Below the pieces are notes generated by a model that searched no databases, had not been told where the DNA came from, and worked only from the letters and a program-made list of their open reading frames with translations. From assembly GCA_937989585.1 (NCBI GenBank), contig CALKRW010000064.1, positions 1 to 64,000 on the forward strand: a stretch of 64,000 nt of DNA. Direction: 5' to 3'. Positions 54,354 through 62,161 of this stretch are shown piece after piece; position 1 is the stretch's first letter, and every line of letters starts with the position of its first letter. Both the position numbers and the translations under genes were made by a program. Source of the stretch: an uncultured Porphyromonadaceae bacterium. Lineage in GTDB: Bacteria > Bacteroidota > Bacteroidia > Bacteroidales > Muribaculaceae.

Positions 54354-54950
54354 CTATCGCATTAGTTCGATGCGCTTCTCCTTGGCCAGACGGCGCAGGT
54401 TCAGTATGGCATAGCGCATCCGGCCGAGAGCCGTGTTGATCGACACGCCGGTCTTCTCGGCTATCTCCTTGAACGACAGGTCGCGGTAATAGCGCATAAC
54501 CAGAACCTGGCGCTGCTCGCGTGGCAACGCCCGTATCAGGTGGCGAATGTCGTCACGTATCGCCGTGTCGACCATAATATCCTCGATGGTCTCGTCGGCA
54601 AGTTCGCGACGGTTCAGGACATCGTAGTCAGGCTGAGACGCCGACACCGCCGCCTCTGTCTTGGTCTGACGGTAATGGTCGATTACTATATTGTGTGCTA
54701 TGCGGATAATCCACGACGAGAACTTTCCGTCCGCTGTATATCGGCCCTGCTTGATGGTCATGATCGCCTTCACGAACGTTTCCTGGAATGCATCGTCCGC
54801 AAGTGTGCCGTCCTTCAGTATCGAATATATATAGTTATAGACCCGACTCTTATAGCGCTCGAGGAGAGTGTCGAAAGCCTGGTTGTTTCCGCAGGCAAAT
54901 GACTCAATCAACTGGTCATCAGTGCGGTCAGTCAAAGTTTGCATTTTCAA
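54354..54950 (-). CDS. ECF RNA polymerase sigma factor (RpoE-like)
   Basis: A 198-aa sigma factor (start MKMQTL at 54950; MQTL two codons later is possible). Region 2: FDTLLERYKSRVYNYIYSILKD and DAFQETFVKAIMTIKQGRY with the -10-binding FSSWIIRIAHNIVIDHYRQ. Region 4: LPREQRQVLVMRYYRDLSFKEIAEKTGVSINTALGRMRYA. No anti-sigma gene adjoins. It has a full vegetative-type promoter and a 110-nt leader with a small hairpin. Orthologues next to rpsF are, from memory, common in Bacteroidales, which would suggest a conserved housekeeping regulator. Confidence 0.93.
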   Translation of the reverse strand: MKMQTLTDRTDDQLIESFACGNNQAFDTLLERYKSRVYNYIYSILKDGTLADDAFQETFVKAIMTIKQGRYTADGKFSSWIIRIAHNIVIDHYRQTKTEAAVSASQPDYDVLNRRELADETIEDIMVDTAIRDDIRHLIRALPREQRQVLVMRYYRDLSFKEIAEKTGVSINTALGRMRYAILNLRRLAKEKRIELMR

Positions 54951-55259
54951 ATCTACAACAATTTTTAGTTTAGAGTAGAGTCAGGCAATAGGCAATGATC
55001 GGTTTTAGGTGATTGGTAATTAACTTATTAGACGCGTTTTCGAACGCGCTTATCAGATGCAAAGTTATACAAAATATCGCGCACAGCCAAACATTGTAAG
55101 ACTTATTTAGTAATTTTTAAAGATATCACGGCAATAAAAAGCATTTCTCACCGTACATGTATGCCAAAATAATTTTTGTTAATTTTTTATCACCGCAATG
55201 AAATAAATCAACTGTCACGACGTTATATATGTGCATTCAACCCTAAAGCATACCTGCCT
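54951..55259. promoter_or_regulatory. Divergent region: ECF promoter, leader hairpin
   Basis: Minus-strand promoter TTTG (55091-55088), 20 bp, TAACTTTG (55067-55060). Its leader holds CGCGTT-TTCG-AACGCG (55033-55048), a 6-bp hairpin closed by a UUCG-type tetraloop. On the plus strand, before the 50-aa gene, only a weak TATATGTG near 55226 is seen. The rest is AT-rich with no gene. Confidence 0.65.
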
Positions 55260-55412
55260 ATGAAGAAAAACTCTACCCAACAAAACCCGTCCGTTACAAT
55301 GACAGCAACCGTCGAACAGCCCAGAGGCCCAAGAAGCCAGACACTGAATTTCCTCAAACAGTTCGCCCGCGTTTACGCCCCGGCCCCCATCGGCGGAATC
55401 ATAATCAACTGA
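55260..55412 (+). CDS. Small conserved-looking protein of 50 aa
   Basis: Starts MKKNSTQQNPSV at 55260. The C-terminal half is distinctive: EQPRGPRSQTLNFLKQFARV then YAPAPIGGIIIN, an amphipathic basic helix ending in a hydrophobic tail. No signal peptide and no Cys. It is divergent from the ECF sigma gene and 170 bp before rpsF. I recall similar short 'RGPRxQTxNFLxQFAR' peptides from other Bacteroidales, but cannot verify that here. Function unknown. Confidence 0.6.
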   Translation: MKKNSTQQNPSVTMTATVEQPRGPRSQTLNFLKQFARVYAPAPIGGIIIN

Positions 55413-55466
55413 CGACATCTCTAGGCGGTGTTCCGTGCCGCCGGACAAAAAAATTTAATCGAGCGC

Positions 55467-55497
55467 TTGGAATTGACAGAATTATGTCGTACCTTTG
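55467..55497 (+). promoter_or_regulatory. rpsF operon promoter (TTGG-19-TACCTTTG)
   Basis: TTGG 55467-55470, 19 bp, TACCTTTG 55490-55497, giving a leader of about 80 nt before rpsF. The leader could host ribosomal-protein autoregulation, but no clear S6:S18 motif is evident to me. Confidence 0.75.
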
Positions 55498-55582
55498 CGC
55501 TCGATTTCCGTGCCACCTTATCTTGTGGTCAGCAGAAATTCCTTATCAATATTTTTATAAACAATCGCTTAACTCCTAACCA

Positions 55583-55963
55583 ATGCGTTACGAAACCGTT
55601 TTCATTTTAACTCCCGTTTTGTCTGATGTCCAGATGAAGGAAGCGGTAGAAAAGTTCAGCAACGTCATCGCCGAGAACGGCGGTACAATTGTGAACTCCG
55701 AAGAGTGGGGCATGCGCAAACTCGCCTACCCCATCCAAAAGAAATCCACCGGATACTATTGCCTGATTGAATTCGAGGCTCCCGGTTCTTCCGTCAAGAA
55801 ACTCGAGACCGCTTTCCGTCGTGACGAGCGCGTTATCCGCTTCCTCACTTTCCGTCTCGACAAATACGCCGCTCAGTATGCTGAGAAGCGTCGCAGCCTC
55901 AAGGGCGCCAAAAAAGAAGTAGAATCTGCTCCCGCAGCAACCGAAGAAACCAAGGAGGACTAA
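55583..55963 (+). CDS. rpsF: 30S ribosomal protein S6
   Basis: 126 aa. Starts MRYETVFILTPVLSDVQ as expected; FRRDERVIRFLTFRLDKYA and VNSEEWGMRKLAYPIQKKSTGYY are family landmarks. It pairs with S18 in the small-subunit platform. The Lys/Glu/Ala-rich tail is longer than the core needs, as in many S6 proteins. First of three ribosomal genes with 3-bp and 24-bp spacings. Confidence 0.98.
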   Translation: MRYETVFILTPVLSDVQMKEAVEKFSNVIAENGGTIVNSEEWGMRKLAYPIQKKSTGYYCLIEFEAPGSSVKKLETAFRRDERVIRFLTFRLDKYAAQYAEKRRSLKGAKKEVESAPAATEETKED

Positions 55964-55966
55964 ATC

Positions 55967-56236
55967 ATGGCACAATCTAAATCCGAAATCCGCTATCTCA
56001 CTCCGATGTCTGTTGACGTCAAGAAGAAAAAATACTGCCGCTTCAAACGTGCCGGCATCAAGTATGTTGACTACAAGGACCCCGAGTTCCTCAAGAAATT
56101 CCTCAACGAGCAGGGCAAGATTCTTCCCCGCCGCATCACCGGCACCTCTCTCAAATTCCAGCGCCGTGTCGCTCAGGCCGTCAAGCGTGCCCGTCACCTC
56201 GCTCTCCTGCCCTACGTTACCGACCTGATGAAATAA
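55967..56236 (+). CDS. rpsR: 30S ribosomal protein S18
   Basis: 89 aa. YCRFKRAGIKYVDYKDPEFL, FLNEQGKILPRRITGTSLKF and QRRVAQAVKRARHLALLPYV are typical. It keeps one cysteine in the YCRF segment. Starts 3 bp after rpsF. Confidence 0.98.
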   Translation: MAQSKSEIRYLTPMSVDVKKKKYCRFKRAGIKYVDYKDPEFLKKFLNEQGKILPRRITGTSLKFQRRVAQAVKRARHLALLPYVTDLMK

Positions 56237-56260
56237 CCCCTTAAAGTTGAAGGAAACCTT

Positions 56261-56710
56261 ATGAAAATCATTCTCAAAGAAGACGTTCACGGACTTGGAT
56301 ACAAGGACGACGTCGTAGAAGTAAAAAACGGCTACGGCCGCAACTACCTCATTCCTACCGGCAAGGGCGTTATCGCCACTCCTTCCGCTCTTAAGGTTCT
56401 GGCCGAGAACCAGCGCCAGCGCGCTCACAAACTCGCTCAGATCAAGGCCGAGGCCGAGGCTGCCGCCGCAGCACTCCAGGGCGTTGAACTAACCATCGCT
56501 ACTAAGGTTAGTTCCACAGGCACAATCTTCGGTTCTGTTGGTCCTATCCAGATTGCCGAAGCACTCGAGAAACTCGGCCACAATGTCGACCGCAAACTCA
56601 TCTCCATCAAGGATGCAGTTAAGGAAGTCGGCAAATACACCGCTCAGGTCAACTTCCTCAAGGACGTAACCGCCGAAGTTCCCTTCGAGGTTGTCGCCGA
56701 GGAAGCCTGA
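56261..56710 (+). CDS. rplI: 50S ribosomal protein L9
   Basis: 149 aa with the L9 start MKIILKEDVHGLGYKDDVVE and VKNGYGRNYLIPTGKGVIAT, the long connecting helix (AENQRQRAHKLAQIKAEAEA) and the C-terminal rRNA-binding domain. Ends the operon before a strong hairpin. Confidence 0.98.
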   Translation: MKIILKEDVHGLGYKDDVVEVKNGYGRNYLIPTGKGVIATPSALKVLAENQRQRAHKLAQIKAEAEAAAAALQGVELTIATKVSSTGTIFGSVGPIQIAEALEKLGHNVDRKLISIKDAVKEVGKYTAQVNFLKDVTAEVPFEVVAEEA

Positions 56711-56773
56711 TATTCATTCCACGCGAATGATTAGATAGCATCATCATTCCAACTCCAATTTATATCCCGACTG

Positions 56774-56809
56774 CGGCCTTCATCGTGATGATGAGGGCCG
56801 TGGTTTTTT
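56774..56809 (+). terminator. Terminator of the rpsF-rpsR-rplI operon
   Basis: CGGCCTTCATC (56774-56784) pairs with GATGAGGGCCG (56790-56800), one G:U, 5-nt loop, followed by six T (56804-56809). Confidence 0.88.
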
Positions 56810-56861
56810 ATCTCCCCGCGCCATCTATACATTTGTTGTTGTCGGTTTGACTTTTTTCCCA

Positions 56862-56869
56862 TATCTTTG
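56862..56869 (+). promoter_or_regulatory. -7 element TATCTTTG for the first DUF3943 gene
   Basis: Matches TAnnTTTG, 24 bp before the ATG at 56893, giving a very short leader. A TTTG lies 12 bp upstream, closer than usual. Confidence 0.55.
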
Positions 56870-56892
56870 CCATCATTCTCTTGACAGGAAAT

Positions 56893-58479
56893 ATGCACCC
56901 CCGATTCATCATAGCAACAATCTGCGCCCTGATCGCCGTCACGTCTTCCGCGCGATACGGGATGCCTGACTCTATTGACGATTATCTATCCGCATACTCG
57001 GAACACATACCCTACCGCCATATCGTCCATCCCCCGGTCCATCCCGACTCCGCTGACATCCGTCTTTACAGGAACAAATCATTCTGGCGCGCGTCAGCCG
57101 AGGTTGTCGGCATGAACCTCGGCCTATGGGCATTCGACAGATATGTTCAGAAAGGTCGTTTCGCATACATCTCATGGAACACGATCCGTGACAATTTCAG
57201 ACACGGATTCGAATGGGACAACGACCATCTCAGCACAAACATGTTCGCCCATCCTTACAACGGTTCGATCTTCTTTAACGCAGGACGTTCCAACGGTTTC
57301 AATTTCTGGCAGTCCGAACTTTTTGCCATCGGTGGAAGCGCCATGTGGGAAATGTTCATGGAGAGGGAATACCCCTCGACCAACGACATTATAGCCACCC
57401 CGGTCGGAGGTGCCGCTCTCGGCGAGGTCCTTTTCCGCACATCCGACCTCATAATCGATGACCGCGCCTCAGGCAGCGAGCGCTTCGGTCGTGAGCTTGC
57501 CGCCTTCTTTGTCAGCCCCATGAGAGGCATAAACCGGCTTGTCACAGGTGCCGCATGGCGCAGACGATCAACCTCCGGACGTCAGTTCGGCATACCTCCG
57601 ATCAGTGTCGAACTCTCACTCGGCACACGCTACCTCTCGCTTGAAGGATATGATGGCGGAAGCCATGCCGGTGTCGCCGCCGAAATCAATATCGAATACG
57701 GAAACCGTTACGCCGGACACTCCCACGCGCCATACGAATACTTCTCATTCCTGATGGAACTTCAGGCAATCAGATCACAGCCATTGCTCAGCCGCGTCGA
57801 AATCATGGGACGCCTTCTGGCAAGCGAAGTCATCGACAAGGACAGATTCAGTGCCAATGTAGGACTTTACCAGCACTTTGACTATTTCGACTCCGACACC
57901 ATCAGCCCCGACAGAAAATCGTTCCCCTTCCCATGCGCCGTGCCTTACAAACTTGGCACTCCCGCTTCGGTCGGCGGAGGTGTAATGTTCCGTTACCTGC
58001 CCGTAAAATCCATATCGATGGACGGCTATCTCCATCTCAACGGCATCATTCTGGCCGGAATCCTTACCGACTTCTACCGCGACTACCACCGCAACTACAA
58101 CTGGGGATCCGGATTCTCATTAAAAGCCGGCGTGAACCTCGCTCTACGCGACGACCGGCTGGCCGTGAGGCTCGCCGACCAGTTCTATCGCGTCTATACC
58201 TGGAACGGTTACGATTCCGGTGCCGACTGGTCCCTGACACCTGAGGGAAAACCCGTCGACGTTCAGGGCGACCAATCATCTTCCTCCTTCAACCACTTCG
58301 AGATTTCCGCCGATTACCGGCTATGGCGGAGCCTGTACCTAACCGGCGGCATCGACTTCTACACCCGCACAACCAGATACGACAACATGATAATCCGCTA
58401 TGACAACGCCCTGACATCCACTCCCGTCATTGACAGCAGGCAACTCGGCATACACCTAATGCTTACCTGCAAATTCTGA
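56893..58479 (+). CDS. DUF3943 family outer-membrane-associated protein (long form)
   Basis: A 528-aa exported protein. I use the ATG at 56893 (MHPRFIIATICALIAVTSSA, signal peptide) rather than a TTG four codons earlier. The DUF3943 core is clear at about 100-190: GFEWDNDHLSTNMFAHPYNG, AGRSNGFNFWQSELFAIGGS, then EYPSTNDIIATPVGGAALGE. The C-terminal two thirds look like beta-barrel strands ending with LGIHLMLTCKF. It resembles the second DUF3943 protein at 61073-61927 only in the core. Function of the family unknown; conserved His, Trp, Asp and Asn residues could be catalytic or structural. Confidence 0.8.
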   Translation: MHPRFIIATICALIAVTSSARYGMPDSIDDYLSAYSEHIPYRHIVHPPVHPDSADIRLYRNKSFWRASAEVVGMNLGLWAFDRYVQKGRFAYISWNTIRDNFRHGFEWDNDHLSTNMFAHPYNGSIFFNAGRSNGFNFWQSELFAIGGSAMWEMFMEREYPSTNDIIATPVGGAALGEVLFRTSDLIIDDRASGSERFGRELAAFFVSPMRGINRLVTGAAWRRRSTSGRQFGIPPISVELSLGTRYLSLEGYDGGSHAGVAAEINIEYGNRYAGHSHAPYEYFSFLMELQAIRSQPLLSRVEIMGRLLASEVIDKDRFSANVGLYQHFDYFDSDTISPDRKSFPFPCAVPYKLGTPASVGGGVMFRYLPVKSISMDGYLHLNGIILAGILTDFYRDYHRNYNWGSGFSLKAGVNLALRDDRLAVRLADQFYRVYTWNGYDSGADWSLTPEGKPVDVQGDQSSSSFNHFEISADYRLWRSLYLTGGIDFYTRTTRYDNMIIRYDNALTSTPVIDSRQLGIHLMLTCKF

Positions 58480-58491
58480 AAAAGGCATTTA

Positions 58492-59379
58492 TTATATCTC
58501 TCCGGAGATCAAGGCGTTCCGATACCTGGTCGGAGACATGCCGATACGGTTCCTGACATACTTCCCGAAGAATGACATGCTTGGAAATTCAAGATAGTGC
58601 GTGATCTCCTTTATCGACTTGTCCGTGTTCTTTAATTGATTGCGTATATCCGTAAAAACGAATTCATTTATTATGTCCAGCGTCCTTTTCCCTGTCTGAG
58701 CCTTACACACCACCGACAGATATTTGGGCGTGACACACAGTTGTCTCGCATACCACTCAACGCTGCGCGGTTTGATGCGCTTGTGCGAGATCAGTTCCAT
58801 GAACTTCTTGAACAGCAGCTCGCCCTGCGTCAAGTTGCTGTCCTCTGACAGCATCCCCGGTCTTATGTTGTCAGCGATCTCATTGAGGGCGGATCTTACA
58901 GTGGCATATATGATCTCTCTTGTAAACTCATTGGGGATAATCTTAGTCTTGGAACTGATTATCTCCCCATAGAGCTCAAACATCCTGCGACTTTGCTCCG
59001 TGACCGATATTACAGGACTTTCTTTCAACTGGAATATCTTTCGCCACAAATAACGGTTCGAGACACATTCCGCAAGAATTCCAAGAGAAAGACACAGCAC
59101 CGAGCCATTGAAATCAGGGCTGACCGTCAACTCTGAAACCGAATCGTTCGGTTTGATTATCAATATTTCACCCGTTGACAATACAAGCGGATAGCCATTG
59201 ATTTCCGCATGACACCTTCCCTCCCGGCATCCAACTATTACAGCCATGTCAAGCCTTATGGCACCATTGATTATCGGTATATCGCTCACCGAGTCATGAA
59301 AGGCGATGTCTCCGTCACAATAACAGTCCGGGGATATCCTCTTTATCGAATCGAAATCAAACTCCTTTATCGTTTTCAT
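58492..59379 (-). CDS. AraC-family transcriptional regulator
   Basis: A 295-aa cytosolic regulator starting MKTIKEFDFDSIKR at 59379; longer frames upstream cross a -7 element (59416-59409) and are rejected. The N-terminal 170 residues look like a cupin-type sensor domain (EINGYPLVLSTGEILIIKPND). The C-terminal AraC domain has two helix-turn-helix units (VEWYARQLCVTPKYLSVVCK and IKEITHYLEFPSMSFFGKYV, RNRIGMSPTRYR). It is convergent with the DUF3943 gene (12-bp gap) and divergent from the phosphoesterase operon, which it may regulate. Confidence 0.9.
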   Translation of the reverse strand: MKTIKEFDFDSIKRISPDCYCDGDIAFHDSVSDIPIINGAIRLDMAVIVGCREGRCHAEINGYPLVLSTGEILIIKPNDSVSELTVSPDFNGSVLCLSLGILAECVSNRYLWRKIFQLKESPVISVTEQSRRMFELYGEIISSKTKIIPNEFTREIIYATVRSALNEIADNIRPGMLSEDSNLTQGELLFKKFMELISHKRIKPRSVEWYARQLCVTPKYLSVVCKAQTGKRTLDIINEFVFTDIRNQLKNTDKSIKEITHYLEFPSMSFFGKYVRNRIGMSPTRYRNALISGEI

Positions 59380-59682
59380 ATAAAATATTGATTGCAAAAA
59401 TCCGGGCTCAAATTTACTGTAATAATTCATTCCTGCATTGTTCCATTCTTCGCTTTTTATATCCCAATTAGCCATAAATGCGAAAAGCCGGATGCTTTTA
59501 TCTACTGATATACAGACACATCCTGGAAGTACATCATTCAATCACGGCCATATAGGTCCACGATAAAGGAAAAATAGAACACCACAGTACAGACTTTAAT
59601 CTCGAACTTTGCCGGTGGAATCATTTACACGCCTGATCCGTAGCCTGACGGCACATTTACAGTCAATCAAACTAATAGTCTC
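59380..59682. promoter_or_regulatory. Divergent control region between AraC regulator and phosphoesterase operon
   Basis: The minus strand has TAAATTTG (59416-59409), a good -7 for the regulator, about 30 bp before its start. The plus strand has only a variant GAACTTTG (59604-59611), 72 bp before the phosphoesterase gene, consistent with a promoter that needs an activator. No gene is supported within the 303 bp. Confidence 0.5.
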
Positions 59683-60495
59683 ATGAACTCCAAGTCCTTA
59701 CAGTTAGCGGTATACCTTCTTGCCCAGATTATGCTGACAGCCTGCGACATGATCGAGAGCCATCCCTATGACGTACACATATCGGGAGAAAAACATCTGA
59801 CTGACAAAAACAAGGGACTCATCGAGTCAGGACTGAAAGGACGGCACTCCTTTGTCTTCGCCATGATTTCCGACACACAGAGAGGATTCGACGAGACAGC
59901 CGATGTCGTCCAGGCAATTAACAGCAGGCAGGACATAGACTTCGTTGTCCACGGCGGAGACATGACCGAATATGGCACATCACGTGAACTCGAATGGACA
60001 CGCGACATTCTTAATAGACTTAATGTCCCATATATCAGCGTCATCGGCAACCATGACTGTATAGCCACCGGACTGGAGGCTTACAGAACAATCTTCGGAG
60101 ACCTGAACTATTCATTCATTGCCGGCGACATAAAATTTCTGTGTCTCAACACCAACGCCCTCGAATTTGACCGTTCGGTCGACGTACCCGATTTCTGTTT
60201 CCTTGACAACGAACTATCCATGACACCGCCCGAGGTTTCGGGAACAATAGTCCTGATGCACGCCGGACCCTTCAGCGAGCAGTTCAACAATAATATCGCC
60301 CGCGAGTTCCATGAAAGGCTTAAATGCTTCCCTGACCTAAGGTTCTGTCTATATGGCCACGGACATAAGGTTAAAGCCTCCGACCCCTTTGGCGACGGGA
60401 TTATGTATTACGAGTGCGCAAGTATCAGAAAACGCTCATTCCTGCTGTTCACTGTCAGAGAAGGAGATTACGATTATGAAGTCATTGAATTTTAA
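59683..60495 (+). CDS. Lipoprotein metallophosphoesterase
   Basis: A 270-aa calcineurin-like phosphoesterase. A lipobox (LTAC, Cys21) follows the signal helix, so it is probably lipid-anchored in the envelope. Metal motifs in order: SDTQ (Asp64; Gln66 where most have His), GGDMTE (Asp93), GNHD (Asn123-His124-Asp125), LMHAGP (His193) and YGHGHK (His226, His228). The Gln for His change occurs in some subfamilies but could alter metal choice. Its last 20 bp overlap the next gene. Substrate unknown; nucleotides or phospholipid heads are usual for the fold. Confidence 0.88.
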   Translation: MNSKSLQLAVYLLAQIMLTACDMIESHPYDVHISGEKHLTDKNKGLIESGLKGRHSFVFAMISDTQRGFDETADVVQAINSRQDIDFVVHGGDMTEYGTSRELEWTRDILNRLNVPYISVIGNHDCIATGLEAYRTIFGDLNYSFIAGDIKFLCLNTNALEFDRSVDVPDFCFLDNELSMTPPEVSGTIVLMHAGPFSEQFNNNIAREFHERLKCFPDLRFCLYGHGHKVKASDPFGDGIMYYECASIRKRSFLLFTVREGDYDYEVIEF

Positions 60496-61066
60496 AAAAT
60501 TACTCTTCACCATCCTTTCACTGGCATTCGCCCACCGAATATTTGCCATTGATCTCCGCCCTGACAACGCGTCCGTACAGTGCGGAGGAGGCATGGGGAT
60601 TGTCTCGGCCGGAACCGGATGGCGCTACGGCTGTTGTCAGCGATGGGAAACGGAAATGTTTCTTGGCTTCATTCCGAAATACGACTCAAATTCGGCCAAA
60701 GCGGCTATTGCCCTAAAAGAAAATTTCATACCCTGGCAGATAAGGCTTAACGATAGTTTTTCCCTTGAGCCACTTACAGCAAGCATTTACTTCACCACCG
60801 TGCTGAGCAAGCGTTTCTGGGTGAGACAGCCCGACTGGTATCCATCCGGATATTACAGACTGTCCACCAAAATCCGTGCAAACATCGCCATAGGCCAGCG
60901 CATAGGATGGAATCTTCCGGGAGGAAGTCCATTCCGCCGCATTTCTGCATACTACGAGATCGGAACATGCGACATCTACGCCCTCTGCGCCGCCGGCAAC
61001 AAAGAAATCGGACCCCGCGACTGGCTCCAGTTGTGCCTCGGCCTCAGACTCACCTTCCGCCACTGA
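60476..61066 (+). CDS. Small outer-membrane-type protein next to DUF3943
   Basis: A 196-aa exported protein beginning at 60476, inside the end of the phosphoesterase gene. Signal peptide MKSLNFKKLLFTILSLAFAHRIFA. Strand-like segments (GGGMGIVSAGTGWRYGCCQR, WETEMFLGFIPKY, ISAYYEIGTCDIYALC) and a final LQLCLGLRLTFRH suggest a small beta-barrel of about eight strands. Unusual for an exported protein, it has six or more cysteines, including a CC pair, which may form disulfides. It lies 6 bp before a DUF3943 gene. Family not certain. Confidence 0.75.
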   Translation: MKSLNFKKLLFTILSLAFAHRIFAIDLRPDNASVQCGGGMGIVSAGTGWRYGCCQRWETEMFLGFIPKYDSNSAKAAIALKENFIPWQIRLNDSFSLEPLTASIYFTTVLSKRFWVRQPDWYPSGYYRLSTKIRANIAIGQRIGWNLPGGSPFRRISAYYEIGTCDIYALCAAGNKEIGPRDWLQLCLGLRLTFRH

Positions 61067-61072
61067 TCCCCA

Positions 61073-61927
61073 ATGAAGCCTGATAAGTTAATCATACTGT
61101 CTCTGACTGTCATGATTGCAATGACATTACCAATCACAGCCCGTGCGGTGAAGGTCCTGGATTCCGTTCAGACCAAAGACACAGCCATGCGTATTGACGA
61201 CAGCGTTATTCATGCAGATTCCAAGTCGGACATGAAATCGGAAACAACCCCTCTGACGCCATATGCCCTGCCGTATTCCCTGAACGGGAACTCATACGAC
61301 TGGCATAGACTTTGGGTTAACACGGCGACGTTGAGCGGTGCTTTCGTCGGGACATTGCTTGTCCTGGAATGTTTGCCCGAAGATGCCACCACATGGAACA
61401 GGGCCGAACTTCAGGATGTGCCTTTGTTCAAGCGCTGGCACAAACACGTGATAAAGAAAGGACCTGAATGGGATCACGACAAGTTCTATTTCAACTATAT
61501 CCTCCATCCATATGCCGGGGCGGCTTATTTCATGGCGGCAAGGTCATGCGGATTCAACTTCTGGCGATCAACGCTATATTGTTCAGTCGTATCGACCGTC
61601 GGATGGGAATTTGGCATCGAAGCCTTTATGGAGCGACCGTCAATACAGGACATTTTCATCACACCGCTTGTCGGCAGTTGCGTGGGCGAAGGCTTCTATC
61701 ATGTCAAACGCTGGCTCGTCGATAACGACTACCGACTGTTCGGCTCCCCGCTTTTAGGAGGGATACTGGCCTTACTCTGCGACCCTGTAAACGAATTCAC
61801 AGGACTGTGGCTCGGCAACCCTGCCCGAAGAACAGCCCTAGAGAAAGCCCGCGCCAGCCAGAGCCTCACCATCACCCCCACCCTCACCCCCAACTACAAA
61901 GGCCTCACCCTCCTGAAACACTTCTGA
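61073..61927 (+). CDS. DUF3943 family protein (short form)
   Basis: A 284-aa exported protein (signal MKPDKLIILSLTVMIAMTLP to about ITARA). The DUF3943 core spans about 140-220: EWDHDKFYFNYILHPYAGAA, ARSCGFNFWRSTLYCSVVST, then ERPSIQDIFITPLVGSCVGE, aligning with the long form at 56893-58479. It lacks the barrel part of that paralogue and ends soon after the core. It is third in the operon with the phosphoesterase and the small outer-membrane protein. Function unknown. Confidence 0.8.
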   Translation: MKPDKLIILSLTVMIAMTLPITARAVKVLDSVQTKDTAMRIDDSVIHADSKSDMKSETTPLTPYALPYSLNGNSYDWHRLWVNTATLSGAFVGTLLVLECLPEDATTWNRAELQDVPLFKRWHKHVIKKGPEWDHDKFYFNYILHPYAGAAYFMAARSCGFNFWRSTLYCSVVSTVGWEFGIEAFMERPSIQDIFITPLVGSCVGEGFYHVKRWLVDNDYRLFGSPLLGGILALLCDPVNEFTGLWLGNPARRTALEKARASQSLTITPTLTPNYKGLTLLKHF

Positions 61928-62161
61928 CAAAACCACCATCCATTTAGATGGTAGTTTGAGTAGGATGGTAGGAAAAACTTGGGGCGGAGAGAGGGATTTT
62001 GAAAATAAAGCGCTAACTTTGTACGATGTTAAGTTTTGTCCGATTTTACTCGACTTGATTCATCAGGTTTTATTATAAACGAATTGACTTCATTTTTCAG
62101 GTTTTATAAGACAGAACTTGACTTTGTACGATATTAGTTATTTTCATCAGTGAAAGAAAAA
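61928..62161 (+). promoter_or_regulatory. hisS upstream region with repeated promoter-like segments
   Basis: TAACTTTG (62014-62021) is a -7 match. ACTTTGTACGATGTTA (from 62016) recurs as ACTTTGTACGATATTA (from 62121), and TCAGGTTTTAT occurs at 62063-62073 and 62097-62107. So a promoter-like unit seems partly duplicated. No gene or riboswitch recognised. Confidence 0.5.

Noticed and set aside
55607..56428. 273-codon antisense frame across rpsF-rpsR-rplI
   Set aside because: It crosses three certain ribosomal genes and is explained by their codon bias.
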